From Kosakonia arachidis (GTDB lineage Bacteria; Pseudomonadota; Gammaproteobacteria; Enterobacterales; Enterobacteriaceae): a stretch of 64,000 nt of DNA. Below, piece after piece: positions 36,343-45,991 of the stretch. The position numbers and the translations under genes were made by a program. The DNA lies in contig NZ_FPAU01000003.1 in assembly GCF_900116535.1 (NCBI RefSeq), forward strand, positions 62,001 to 126,000. Reading direction: 5' to 3'. Positions within the stretch are counted from its first letter, which is position 1. Every line of letters starts with the position of its first letter. The notes beneath the pieces were generated by a model that made no database searches, was not told the DNA's origin, and worked only from the letters and a program-made list of their open reading frames with translations.

Positions 36343-38073
36343 TCAGGATGCATTTACGGAAGGTTTATTGCTGATGGCATCGGGCGTGATATTCATATGT
36401 TTCAGTACCGGGCCGATGATTTTGCCGAAAATCGGCGCTGCGACCGAGCCACCAAAGTGATCGCCCACTGTCGGATGGTTGACCATTACTACCAGCGCCA
36501 CTTCAGGGTGGCTGGCTGGTGCAACGCCCGCGGTGTAGTTAACATAGCCGCCATCGTACTTCCCGTCGGTCCCCATTTTTTCCGCCGTACCGGTTTTCGT
36601 GGCGAGCTGATATCCCGGTACCGCCGCACGTAAACCTGAGCCGCCCGGTAAAACATCGCTTTCCATCATATACACGACGGTTTTCGCTGTCGCCGGGTTC
36701 GCCACTCTTACGCCCATCACTGGCGGCGTGACTTTGGTGATAGAAAGAGGGCGATAGATACCGAACGAGCCCAGCGTCGCATATTCCCGCGCGATCTGCA
36801 GCGGCGTTACGCGCAGGCCATAGCCAAAAGAGAACGTCGCACGTTCAATATCAGCCCAGCGCTGGCGGTGTAAGGGAAAGTAACCCACACTCTCGCCCGT
36901 CAAGCCTAGCCCGGTAGGTTTGCCGAGGCCAAACGCCTGGTAGGTATTGACCAGCGCCTGAGCAGGCATCGCCAGCGCAATGTGGGAGGCGCCTGTATCG
37001 CTCGATTTCTGTAAAATGCCGGTTATCGTCAGTCGCGGCCAGTGCCCGACATCACGTATCAAATGCCCGTTTACGACATAAGGCGACGTATCAAGAACCG
37101 AGTTCGGTTGAATTAAATGGCGCTCCAGCCCTTCGAGAACCACCAGCGGCTTCACGGTTGAACCTGGTTCATAGCTATCGTTAATGGCTGTGTTGCGCAT
37201 TTGCATCGGGGTGGCGTTTTCGTAATTGTTGGGATTAAACGAAGGGTAAGAGGCCATTCCCAGAATCTCGCCGGTATCGATTTTCACCAGTACTGCCGCA
37301 CCTGAATCCGCCTTGTTAAGCAGCACGCCATCACGTAATGCACTGTAAAGCGTGTATTGATCGAACTTGTCGATGCTGAGCTGAACTGTTGGCGGTTGCT
37401 GTGGCGGTTCGTAATTGACCACGGAAATCAGATGGCCGTCACCGTCCTGGCGGTACTCTTCCTGCCCCGGTTTGCCTTCAAGAATGGCGTTATAACTTTT
37501 TTCCAGCCCATTAAGCCCCGTGTTATCAGCGCCCACGATGCCCAAAAGCGGCGCGGCAGCTTCCCCCATGGGATAAAAACGGCTGTCGTCATATTCGGTA
37601 GTGATCCCTTTCAGATGTAGCGCGGCAATGTCTTTGGCGATACCCAGTTCGATTTTTCGGCCCAGGTAGAGGAAGTGTTTAGTGGGATTCGCCGTAATCT
37701 GCGCCCGCAGGGCTTCCGGGCTGATATTGAGCGCTGAGGCGAGGTAAGCCCACTTAGGGCTGGTAAAATCAGGATTCGCCTCGAGAATGTGTTTCGGATC
37801 GGCAATGATGTCGCGCGAGGGGACACTCAGGGCTAACGCCTGGCCGTCACGATCGACCAGCGTTCCGCGGTTGGTCGGTAATGTAATGGTACGTAATGAA
37901 CGTTGGTCGGCTTCATGCTCCAGCATTGGGTGATTCAGCAGTTGCAGGTCGGCAACGCGTGCCAGCAGGAGCACCAAAAACACCAGAATCACAAGAGAAA
38001 GCAGGTGATACCTGTTGAGGTTAAATGAAGAACTGGGGTGATTTTCTCTGTGGTGCTTTTTTACAGGGGGCAT
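36343..38073 (-). CDS. Second FtsI/PBP3-like peptidoglycan transpeptidase
   Basis: A 576-residue class B penicillin-binding protein. A basic cytoplasmic tail and one membrane helix (~residues 25-45) precede the dimerisation domain and the transpeptidase domain. Active-site motifs are SxxK at Ser305-Lys308 (GSTVKPL) and KTGT at Lys493. The middle motif reads SSD (357-359) where E. coli FtsI has SSN. It is not in the dcw cluster, so it is a paralogue of the essential PBP3, like the extra PBP3 (PBP3SAL) described in Salmonella, which works in acidic conditions. That it has the same role is inference. Confidence 0.88.
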   Translation of the reverse strand: MPPVKKHHRENHPSSSFNLNRYHLLSLVILVFLVLLLARVADLQLLNHPMLEHEADQRSLRTITLPTNRGTLVDRDGQALALSVPSRDIIADPKHILEANPDFTSPKWAYLASALNISPEALRAQITANPTKHFLYLGRKIELGIAKDIAALHLKGITTEYDDSRFYPMGEAAAPLLGIVGADNTGLNGLEKSYNAILEGKPGQEEYRQDGDGHLISVVNYEPPQQPPTVQLSIDKFDQYTLYSALRDGVLLNKADSGAAVLVKIDTGEILGMASYPSFNPNNYENATPMQMRNTAINDSYEPGSTVKPLVVLEGLERHLIQPNSVLDTSPYVVNGHLIRDVGHWPRLTITGILQKSSDTGASHIALAMPAQALVNTYQAFGLGKPTGLGLTGESVGYFPLHRQRWADIERATFSFGYGLRVTPLQIAREYATLGSFGIYRPLSITKVTPPVMGVRVANPATAKTVVYMMESDVLPGGSGLRAAVPGYQLATKTGTAEKMGTDGKYDGGYVNYTAGVAPASHPEVALVVMVNHPTVGDHFGGSVAAPIFGKIIGPVLKHMNITPDAISNKPSVNAS

Positions 38074-38227
38074 GGGGTTTCACGGCAATTATTAATGAGC
38101 ATATTCTCCTGTTAGTTATAGGTAAACATGCCAGCAGATGACAGAAGAACTGTGTTTCAGTTCGTTAATGATGATTTTTCAGTAAGTTGATTGAAGTGTC
38201 GCTCACGCGCAGTATGGCCAACGGAAG

Positions 38228-38263
38228 GTAAATAAAAAAGCGGAGTGAAGATCACTCCGCTTT
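38228..38263 (-). terminator. Rho-independent terminator after fdhF
   Basis: On the minus strand the stem AAAGCGGAGTGA / TCACTCCGCTTT is followed by TTTATTTACC, 20 bp after the fdhF stop. Confidence 0.88.
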
Positions 38264-38283
38264 GACGTCGACAAACGCGGCAA

Positions 38284-40431
38284 TCAGCCCATCGCGCTTT
38301 CGCGCAGCCGGGTTTTCAGCTTGTTATATTCGTCGATCACATACTGCTCGGCGGCGCGCTGATCGGCGATCGGCTCAATGCGCACGGCGCAGTATTTATA
38401 CTCCGGCGTTTTGGTTATTGGGCTTAAGTTCTCCGTTACCAGCTCATTACAGGCACCAATCCACCACTGGTAGGTCATATATACCGCACCTTTGTTCGGT
38501 CGTTCGCTGACCTGCGCACGGGTGATAATTTTGCCTTTCCGCGAGTTAACCCATACCAGTGCTTCATCCTCAATGCCCAGCCTTGCAGCGTCGGCGGTGT
38601 TGATTTGCGCATAGCCTGGCTCATCCGCCAGCGCGGCCAGCGCGGCACAGTTACCGGTCATTGAGCGGCAAGAGTAGTGGCCCACTTCACGCACGGTGGA
38701 AAGCACCATAGGATACTCGTCGGTGAGTTTATCCATCGGCGCGACCCAGTCGCAGGTGAAAAATTTCGCCAGCCCGTTCGGCGTGTCGAACTTCTCTTTA
38801 AAGAGATAAGAGGTACCCTGATCGGCCTCCGACGTATCGCGACACGGCCACTGGATGTAGCCCAGCTCACCCATTTTTTCGTAGGTGGCGCCGTAGAAAT
38901 CGGGGCATAAATGACGCAACTCGTCCCAGATCTCCTGCGTGTTGTTGTAATGCATCGGATAACCCATACGGGTGGCGATTTCACTGATGATTTGCCAGTC
39001 CGTTTTCAGATCCCACTTCGGTTCAACCGCTTTAAAGAAGCGCTGGAAACCACGATCCGCCGCTGTATAAACACCTTCGTGCTCGCCCCAGGAGGTAGAA
39101 GGCAGGATGACATCCGCCGCGGCTGCGGTTTTGGTCATGAAAATATCCTGCACAATCACCAGTTCGAGCCCTTCAAATGCCTTACGAACTGCCGACAGTT
39201 CGGCATCCGTTTGCAACGGATCTTCACCCATAATGTACGCGGCGCGTACTTCGCCATGCTCAACGCGATGCGGCAGTTCGCTGATGCGATAGCCAGTATG
39301 CGCAGGCAGGCTTTCCACGCCCCACGCTTTGGCGAATTTCTCGCGGTGTGCATCCTCTTTCACATACTGATAGCCCGGGAATGTGTCCGGCAGTGCGCCC
39401 ATATCGCACGCGCCCTGCACGTTGTTCTGACCACGCACCGGGTTGACCCCAACGTGCGCTTTCCCCAGATTACCGGTCAGCATGGCAAGGCTGGTGAGCG
39501 AACGCACTGTTTCCACGCCCTGATAGAACTGGGTCACACCCATGCCCCATAGGATGGCTGCAGTTTTCGCCCCGGCGTACATACGGGCGGCCTGACGGAT
39601 CTCCTGCGCGCTGACGCCAGTGATCTCCTCGACCGATTCCGGCGTGTAGCCCTCGACAATCTTCCGGTACTCTTCAAACCCTTCCGTCCGGCTGGCGACA
39701 AACGCCTGATCGTAGAGTTTTTCTTCAATGATCACATGACCCATAGCGTTAAGCAGGGCGATGTTGGATCCGTTTTTCAGTGCGACGTGCATGTCGGCAA
39801 TGCGCGCGGTTTCAATTTTGCGCGGATCGCAGACGATGATTTTCGCCCCATTCTGTTTCGCTCGAATCACATGATTAGCGACGATAGGGTGAGAATCCGC
39901 CGGGTTGTAACCAAAGATAAACACTAAATCCGTGTTATCAATTTCATTAATGGCATTACTCATCGCGCCATTGCCGACCGATTGGTGCAGACCTGCAACC
40001 GAAGGGCCGTGTCAGACACGAGCGCAGCAGTCGACGTTATTGGTACCAATAACGGCGCGCGCGAATTTTTGCATTATGTAGTTGGTTTCATTACCCGTAC
40101 CACGGGAAGAACCGGTAGTCTGAATGGCATCCGGGCCGTACTTCTCTTTAATGGCGCGCAAACGGCTGGCGACATAATCGAGCGCTTCATCCCAGGAGAC
40201 CGACTCCAGTTTGCCGCCGCGCTGGCGACGGATCATCGGGCTTTTAAGCCGGGGCGTCAGGATCTGGGTATCGTTGATAAAATCCCAGCCATAATAACCT
40301 TTCAGACAGAGAGTGCCCTGATTGGTTTTGCCCTGTGCGGCTTCCGCCCGAACGATTTTGCCGTTATCGACCACCAGATGGATTTTGCATCCCGAGGCGC
40401 AATACGGGCAAACCGTGACGACTTTTTTCAT
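38284..40431 (-). CDS. fdhF: Formate dehydrogenase H, selenocysteine-containing
   Basis: A 715-residue molybdopterin enzyme of formate hydrogenlyase, same length as E. coli FdhF. It oxidises formate to CO2 in the cytoplasm. The [4Fe-4S] ligands are Cys8, Cys11, Cys15 and Cys42. The in-frame TGA at 40014-40012 is codon 140, within DCCARV-Sec-HGPSVAG, and is read as selenocysteine, so the gene appears as two open frames but is intact. The start MKKVVTVC at 40431 matches E. coli. A SECIS hairpin directly follows the TGA, and a perfect sigma-54 promoter is upstream. A standard-code annotation would wrongly split it. Confidence 0.97.
39975..40014 (-). promoter_or_regulatory. Bacterial SECIS element of fdhF
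   Basis: Directly after the UGA the mRNA reads CACGGCCCTTCGG, then TTGCAGGTCTGCACC. The apical hairpin with its GGTC loop and bulged T is the SelB-binding form known from E. coli fdhF, which differs by only one base in the part up to the loop. It directs selenocysteine insertion at codon 140. Confidence 0.93.
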
Positions 40432-40465
40432 CACTTTCGCTCCAGTTAACAGTGTCGCCCCCACT

Positions 40466-40483
40466 ATGCATCTTCTATGCCAT
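40466..40483 (-). promoter_or_regulatory. Sigma-54 promoter of fdhF
   Basis: On the minus strand TATGGCATAGAAGATGCAT has GG (40481-40480) and GC (40469-40468) separated by exactly ten bases, the invariant -24/-12 pattern. It lies ~37 bp before the fdhF ATG. Several TGACG/CGTCA copies at 40535-40575 are candidates for the upstream FhlA site. Confidence 0.88.
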
Positions 40484-40687
40484 AACAATACTGGGGTTAT
40501 TTACCGATATTACGCCGGAAATTTGCTCAAAATACTGACGAAAAACAGGCCATCGTCAAAAGTGACGTGACGAAGAGCGAGGGGGATGTGACCACGGTTA
40601 AAAATTCGGTATTTAGTCGCTGCATTTATAAATGACCGCCAACAGAATGGATCAGACTTACCCAAGCGAGCCTGGCGGAAGCGAACA

Positions 40688-41419
40688 ATGAAACCTGCAA
40701 TTCTGGTGGTAGATGACGATAGCGCGGTGTGCGAACTGTTGAAAGAAGTGCTGAGCGAGCACGTCTTTACGGTTTACGTCTGCCATAACGGGCAGGATGC
40801 GCTGACGCTCAGCGCGCAGCATGCGGATATCGCGCTGGTGCTGCTCGATATGATGCTGCCGGATATCAATGGCCTGAGGGTGTTGCAGCAGTTACAAAAA
40901 CAGCGGCCGTCGCTGCCGGTGGTGATGCTCACCGGGCTTGGTAGCGAGTCGGATGTGGTGGTCGGACTGGAAATGGGCGCTGACGACTATATCGGCAAAC
41001 CTTTTAACGCCCGCGTGCTGGTGGCGCGCGTCAAAGCGGTACTGCGGCGCAGCGGCGTACTGTCGGCAGAAATATCAATGGAAAGGCTGCCTGGCTTTAC
41101 CTTTAATGGCTGGCATCTCGACCCTGAACGCTGCGAGCTGTTTAACCCGCAGCATCAGGTGGTTGGCCTGACCCAGGGCGAGTACAGTTTGTTGCTGGCG
41201 CTGGTACAAAATGCGAGGCGGGTGCTGAACCGTGAGCAGTTGCTGACTTTAACGCACAGCGAAAGCGTGGAAGTGTTTGATCGCACCATTGATGTGTTAA
41301 TCATGCGCTTACGCCGCAAAATCGAAGCCAATCCCCACCAACCGGCGCTGATCAAAACCTTGCGCGGCCTCGGCTATGTCTTTGCCGCCGATGTAGCGCA
41401 CAGCGATAAAGCCGCCTGA
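40688..41419 (+). CDS. OmpR-family response regulator
   Basis: A 243-residue two-component regulator. The receiver domain has the acidic pocket DDD (9-11), phospho-acceptor Asp54 (LLLDMMLPD) and Lys104 (IGKPF). A winged-helix OmpR/PhoB output domain follows (~150-235), ending with TLRGLGYVFA. It converges on the last gene of a leftward sugar operon, three bases away. The only histidine kinase in the region is the hybrid one at 47760, on the far side of that operon, so the pair probably controls it. It is divergent from fdhF. Confidence 0.92.
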   Translation: MKPAILVVDDDSAVCELLKEVLSEHVFTVYVCHNGQDALTLSAQHADIALVLLDMMLPDINGLRVLQQLQKQRPSLPVVMLTGLGSESDVVVGLEMGADDYIGKPFNARVLVARVKAVLRRSGVLSAEISMERLPGFTFNGWHLDPERCELFNPQHQVVGLTQGEYSLLLALVQNARRVLNREQLLTLTHSESVEVFDRTIDVLIMRLRRKIEANPHQPALIKTLRGLGYVFAADVAHSDKAA

Positions 41420-41422
41420 GCC

Positions 41423-42415
41423 TCAGCACTCTTGCAATAACGCCTCCAGCGTCTTCGCGCCGTCGATTGCATTAGCGCACAGCAAGCTGGCGCGCGCGCA
41501 GGCATGCGCCAGTTGAATGCTCTTTTGCAGCGACCAGGTTTCGTGGCAGCCGTATAAAAAACCGGCGCAAAAGGCATCGCCCGCGCCAACACTGCCGATA
41601 ATCTCCGACTGGCTTAACGTGCGCGATGGGATCCACGCTCCGGCCTGATCTGCACTTTCGCCCCATGCGCCTTCCGGGCAGTGGATCACTACTCGCTGGC
41701 GCACGCCGGCGGCAAGCAGTTGTGCGGCGGCGGCAGCGATATTCTCAATATGTGGTTTATCGGTTTCGGTGCGCATCGGAAGCCCGCTAAATTCCCCGGC
41801 TTCCAGCTCGTTAATCACCAGAAAATCAAGGTGCTTCAGGCACGGCAGTACCAGCGGCTGGTACCGTGGATCGCCCTTACGTGACACCAAATCCAATGAG
41901 GTGAGAAAACCCTGCTCGCGCATCTGCGCCAGCAGTCGCGCGCTGCGTGTTCCATACTCTTCGTCCGGTAAGTCGAGACTATCAAGTAACAAGAGATAGC
42001 CGAGATGGAAAATCTTCATGCAGCCGTCCAATTGCTCAAACGCCGGTAAATCCAGCAGGCGGTTCGCGCCGGGCGAGTGAAAAAAGGTGCGCTGCCCGGA
42101 GGGATCGGTCATCACCTGCGACATTGATGTAGGCGCAGAAGGGGTGCGTTGCACCGCCTGGCGATTAACGTGGTACTGATCCAGCATCGCCATAATGTAA
42201 TCGCCATCGCTGTCTTCGCCCACTAATCCCACCGCCTGCAACGGCATTCCTACGTGCAACTTTGCCAGTGTCAGTAGTACATTCAGCGGTGCACCGCCCG
42301 TTGAGCGCTCACTCTGGGTTATCTCCGCCAGCCAGCCGCGCTCCGGCCACTGCACGATCTGGTGAACGTGATCGACCAGCATATTGCCCGCCGCGATAAC
42401 GCCGTTACGTGTCAT
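41423..42415 (-). CDS. PfkB-family carbohydrate kinase
   Basis: A 330-residue ribokinase-like sugar kinase. The N-terminal substrate loop GGAPLNVLLTLAKL (~residues 35-48) and the catalytic GSVGAGDAFCAGFLYG (~280-295, Asp as base) are intact. It overlaps the aldolase gene by four bases (ATGA) and is last in the operon. It most likely phosphorylates the ketose made by the isomerase, before aldol cleavage. The exact sugar and position of phosphorylation are unknown. Confidence 0.9.
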   Translation of the reverse strand: MTRNGVIAAGNMLVDHVHQIVQWPERGWLAEITQSERSTGGAPLNVLLTLAKLHVGMPLQAVGLVGEDSDGDYIMAMLDQYHVNRQAVQRTPSAPTSMSQVMTDPSGQRTFFHSPGANRLLDLPAFEQLDGCMKIFHLGYLLLLDSLDLPDEEYGTRSARLLAQMREQGFLTSLDLVSRKGDPRYQPLVLPCLKHLDFLVINELEAGEFSGLPMRTETDKPHIENIAAAAAQLLAAGVRQRVVIHCPEGAWGESADQAGAWIPSRTLSQSEIIGSVGAGDAFCAGFLYGCHETWSLQKSIQLAHACARASLLCANAIDGAKTLEALLQEC

Positions 42416-43275
42416 CAGAGTTGCCCCGCGCTGCCGAAAATACGCATCTGCGTGGCCACGGTATCGGTGATGGCCTCTTCGACGCTCAACAGTAACTGAG
42501 CGAACTCATCGTACAACGGCTGGCGATCCGCCATGCGCTGCTCAATTACGCCGAGCGCAGCCTGTGACATGCCGGTGTAGAAATTGATTTTATGGATACC
42601 CAGCGAAATGGCGCGGCGGAAATCCGCATCGCTGATGCCGGAACCGCCGTGCAGTACCAGCGGCAGCCCGGTCTGCTGGCGAATAGCGTCCAGGCGCGTA
42701 AAATCCAGTCTCGGTTCGCCTTTGTATTTGCCGTGGGCATTGCCGATAGCCACCGCCAGCGTGTCGATACCGGTACGGTCGACAAAATCCCGCGCCCGCG
42801 TCGGGTCAGTAAAACAGGCTTCGTCGGCATGACCATACAGCGCTCCTCCCTCATCGCCGCCAACCGCGCCAAGCTCCGCTTCCACCGAAACGCCGACCGC
42901 ATGGCACATCTTTACCACTTCCCGCGTTTGGCGAATATTTTCTTCATACTCCAGCACGGAACCGTCAAACATCACCGAGCTGAAACCGAGGCGCAGCGCG
43001 CGTACTACCGATCCAAAATGCAGCCCGTGATCGAGGTTTAGCACCACCGGAATGTCGTGTCGTGCGGCTTCGAATCTCACCGCTTCGACCAGCGACTCCA
43101 GCGAGACATATTTAAAATGGACTTCGGCGATGTTGATGATAAAGGGCGATCGCTCCTGCTTTGCGGCGGCAAACAGGGCGCGTAAGAAATGCGAGTCGAG
43201 CACGTTAAACGCGCCCAGCGCATAGCGGTGTTCACGGGCGTGCGCCAGACCTTCGGCGAGTGAAATCAAAGGCAT
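42415..43275 (-). CDS. Class II (zinc) ketose-bisphosphate aldolase family protein
   Basis: A 286-residue class II aldolase of the FbaA/GatY/KbaY group. Zinc and substrate motifs are visible: NLDHGLHF (~80), VEAELGAVGG (~132), AIGNAHGKYKGEP (~177), LHGGSGIS (~208) and KINFYTG (~229). A perfect AAAGGAGGT ribosome site precedes the ATG. It likely splits the kinase product into two trioses, or a triose phosphate and an aldehyde. The paralogue group is too broad to name the substrate. Confidence 0.9.
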   Translation of the reverse strand: MPLISLAEGLAHAREHRYALGAFNVLDSHFLRALFAAAKQERSPFIINIAEVHFKYVSLESLVEAVRFEAARHDIPVVLNLDHGLHFGSVVRALRLGFSSVMFDGSVLEYEENIRQTREVVKMCHAVGVSVEAELGAVGGDEGGALYGHADEACFTDPTRARDFVDRTGIDTLAVAIGNAHGKYKGEPRLDFTRLDAIRQQTGLPLVLHGGSGISDADFRRAISLGIHKINFYTGMSQAALGVIEQRMADRQPLYDEFAQLLLSVEEAITDTVATQMRIFGSAGQL

Positions 43276-43286
43276 AGATACCTCCT

Positions 43287-43973
43287 TTAGCCGAGGAACA
43301 GACGATATTCGTTACACAGCGCCAGCAGTGCCGGTTCGTCTTCCTGAATAGTGGTAAAGCGATCGACGGGGCGCAGGAAATGGTTGTCGTGCTCATCGTC
43401 ATTCACCGATGACACTTCGCCAACCAGCACATCGCCAAAGCCCGGTTCACCCCAGAAGCTGTGATACAGCCCCGGCGTCAGACAAATACTTTCCCCTGGT
43501 GAGAGGCGCAACTGGCTGCCCGCCGCATGGGTCTGAAGGCAGCCATCAATGACCACGGTAACGTCGGAGGCAATCGTCTCTTCATGCGCGCCGGCGTTCC
43601 ACAGTTCAATAATTAGATTACCGCCGCCGCGATTAATGATGTCCTCGCGCTTGCGCCAGTGAAAATGCATCGGCGTGAGCTGGCCGTCGCGCACATGCAT
43701 AATCTTTTCCGCATAACATTTTTCATACGGCGTGCCGTTGGGCGAGCCGTTACGCAGAGTGAACAGCGTCAATCCCTGGGCAAAGAAATTGTCGCCGCCA
43801 AACGCAGTGACATCCCATCCCAGTTTCAGATCGAACACTTCACGCCACGCCGCGCGATCCAGCTGTTGCCACTTGGTGGGCTGGAAGCTGGCGAATGGCG
43901 GCAAATGGACATCGTGCATTGAGAAAAATTGCCGCGTGTGGCCGAGAATTTCATTAATGGCGGAGCGTTTCAT
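43287..43973 (-). CDS. D-lyxose ketol-isomerase family protein
   Basis: A 228-residue cupin-type sugar isomerase of the D-lyxose isomerase family, known from E. coli O157 and Bacillus, which interconverts D-lyxose/D-xylulose and D-mannose/D-fructose. The metal site is seen in PMHFHWRKREDI (~residues 100-111, two His and Glu) with a later His in LYHSFWGEPG (~170). AGGTG precedes the ATG. It is the first catabolic enzyme after the importer genes. The natural substrate may differ from lyxose. Confidence 0.88.
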   Translation of the reverse strand: MKRSAINEILGHTRQFFSMHDVHLPPFASFQPTKWQQLDRAAWREVFDLKLGWDVTAFGGDNFFAQGLTLFTLRNGSPNGTPYEKCYAEKIMHVRDGQLTPMHFHWRKREDIINRGGGNLIIELWNAGAHEETIASDVTVVIDGCLQTHAAGSQLRLSPGESICLTPGLYHSFWGEPGFGDVLVGEVSSVNDDEHDNHFLRPVDRFTTIQEDEPALLALCNEYRLFLG

Positions 43974-44019
43974 TTCACCTCCAGAGAAGCTCCCCCGCGG
44001 GATAACGCGGGGGAAAATC

Positions 44020-44961
44020 CTATTTCACCGTCCAGCCTTTGTAGCTGCCGACGTTCTGTTTATCGATCATCGTCACCGGGATCAGCACCGGTGCGGTTGG
44101 CGCGGGCTTGCCTTGCAGAATGTCGTAGCCGATCTCCACCGCGCGGGCGGCCATCACTTGCGGATCCTGCGCTGGTGTGGCGACAAACAGCGAGTTTTTG
44201 CGTTTCAGCGCTTCTTCGCCATCCGGGCTACCATCGACGCCAACAATAAAGAACTCGTGACGCTGCGCCTGTTTGGCGGCCAGATCGGCACCGATCGCCG
44301 TCGGATCGTTAATTGCAAAGACACCGTCGATTTTCGGGTTGGCGGCAAGCAGCGAGGTCATCACTTCCAGCCCGCCTTCGCGGCTGCCTTTCGCGTTCTG
44401 GTTATCAGAGAGCACTTTGATATCCGGGTGGCGCTTAAACTCGGTCTGGCAGCCTTCGACACGGTTTTGCACCGCAGAGACCGGCGGCCCGTTGATGATC
44501 ACCACATTGCCTTTACCTTTCAGGCGGTCGGTAATGTACTTACAGGCCATTTCCCCCGCCTGGGTGTTATCGGAGGTGATGGTGGCGTCGGCGCCTTCTG
44601 CCGCCACGTCAACCGCCACCACCACAATCCCGGCTTCTTTTGCCCGTTTCACCGCCGGGCCAATGCCTTTGGAATCCGCCGCGTTGAGGATGATCATGTC
44701 CACTTTGGCGGCGATAAAGTTATCGATCTGCGCGACTTGCTGGCCCAGATCGTAACCGCTGGAGACCAGCGTCACTTTGACGTTATCGCCCGCCAGTTTG
44801 CGTGCTTCCAGCTCCGCGCCTTTGGTGATCTGCACGAAGAAGGGGTTTGCCAGATCCCCCACCGTAACGCCGATGGACTTCAGATCTTTGGCCTGCGCAA
44901 ACGGCGCGCTGGTCAGCAGAGCAGCGGCGCAGAGCGCCGTGACAAGAGGTTTAAGACGCAT
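44020..44961 (-). CDS. Sugar ABC importer periplasmic binding protein (RbsB-like)
   Basis: A 313-residue periplasmic protein with signal peptide MRLKPLVTALCAAALLTSAP through FAQA (~residues 1-24). The mature part is a class I sugar-binding protein close to RbsB and allose or ribose binders, starting KDLKSIGVTVGDLANPFF. GAGGA precedes the ATG. It belongs to a CUT2-type importer with the permease and double ATPase upstream and would deliver a monosaccharide to the isomerase-kinase-aldolase set. Confidence 0.92.
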   Translation of the reverse strand: MRLKPLVTALCAAALLTSAPFAQAKDLKSIGVTVGDLANPFFVQITKGAELEARKLAGDNVKVTLVSSGYDLGQQVAQIDNFIAAKVDMIILNAADSKGIGPAVKRAKEAGIVVVAVDVAAEGADATITSDNTQAGEMACKYITDRLKGKGNVVIINGPPVSAVQNRVEGCQTEFKRHPDIKVLSDNQNAKGSREGGLEVMTSLLAANPKIDGVFAINDPTAIGADLAAKQAQRHEFFIVGVDGSPDGEEALKRKNSLFVATPAQDPQVMAARAVEIGYDILQGKPAPTAPVLIPVTMIDKQNVGSYKGWTVK

Positions 44962-45001
44962 GCTGTAATCCTCACTTATGTTACTGTTTTGTAGGGTATT
45001 G

Positions 45002-45991
45002 TTATGCTGCCTGATGATGCCGGGTACGGTATTTGTCGATCAGCACCGCTATGATGATCACCGCCCCTTTGATCACCAATTGCCAGAAGTAGGAGACGCC
45101 CATCAGCGTCATACCGTTGTTAAGGGTGGCAATAATCAGCGCGCCAACCAGCGTGCCGGTAATCGTGCCGATTCCGCCGACAAAACTGGTGCCGCCCAGG
45201 ATCACTGCGGCGATGGCGTCCAGCTCATAGCCGGTACCGAGGTTGCCGTTGGCGCTGTACAGCCGCGAGGCGCTCATCACGCCGCCAAGACCGGAGAGCA
45301 AGCCGCTCATGCCATAGACGAACAGCAGCACCAGCCAGACTTTAATGCCGGTCAGGCGCGCCGCCTGCATATTGCCGCCCACCGCGTAGATATGAACACC
45401 CAGCGTGGTGCGGCGCAGAATAAACCAGCACAGTACAATTACCGCCAGCGCAATCACCACCAGCCACGGCAGCGGGCCAAGATAGTTATTGCCGACCCAC
45501 TCAAAACTGATATCGGAATTAATCACCGTGGTGCCGTCCGCCAGCAGATAGGCCACGCCGCGCAGTGCGGTATAGGTGCCGAGGGTGACAATAAACGGCG
45601 GTAACCCGGCAAACGCCACCAGCGCACCATTGAACAGGCCGAGCACCAGGCCGAGCATCAGCGCTGCCGGGACGGAAAGCAATGCCAGTTGGGGTATCAG
45701 CGAAACCACCATTGCCGCTACCGCTGTGGTGCCGAGAATCGAACCCACAGAGAGATCGATACCGCCGGTCAGAATGATGAAGGTCATGCCTGCCGCCAGT
45801 ACAATGTTGATCGACGCCTGACGGGTGATATTCAGCAGGTTGCTTTCGGTAAAAAAGTTTGGCGCGATAAAGCCAAAAACCGCGACGATCAGGATGAGAA
45901 TCGGCAGAATGCCGACGGTTTGCATCAGATCGCCCATCAACATCTTTTTGGCGGAAGGGCTTTTCGCTGCGTTCTCTTTGGCATCAGTCAT
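45002..45991 (-). CDS. Sugar ABC importer permease (RbsC-like)
   Basis: A 329-residue CUT2 permease with about ten hydrophobic segments. Family motifs are the [16 protein letters not shown] segment (~residue 75) and [21 protein letters not shown] (~250). It overlaps the ATPase stop by eight bases. Confidence 0.92.
   Translation of the reverse strand: MTDAKENAAKSPSAKKMLMGDLMQTVGILPILILIVAVFGFIAPNFFTESNLLNITRQASINIVLAAGMTFIILTGGIDLSVGSILGTTAVAAMVVSLIPQLALLSVPAALMLGLVLGLFNGALVAFAGLPPFIVTLGTYTALRGVAYLLADGTTVINSDISFEWVGNNYLGPLPWLVVIALAVIVLCWFILRRTTLGVHIYAVGGNMQAARLTGIKVWLVLLFVYGMSGLLSGLGGVMSASRLYSANGNLGTGYELDAIAAVILGGTSFVGGIGTITGTLVGALIIATLNNGMTLMGVSYFWQLVIKGAVIIIAVLIDKYRTRHHQAA

Noticed and set aside
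38284-40431. fdhF as a nonsense-mutated pseudogene
   Set aside because: The TGA is codon 140 in the known selenocysteine context, followed by a SECIS hairpin, and the length equals that of E. coli FdhF.
43732-44994. 420-codon plus-strand frame across the isomerase and binding-protein genes
   Set aside because: It overlaps two well recognised minus-strand genes and shows no protein family features.
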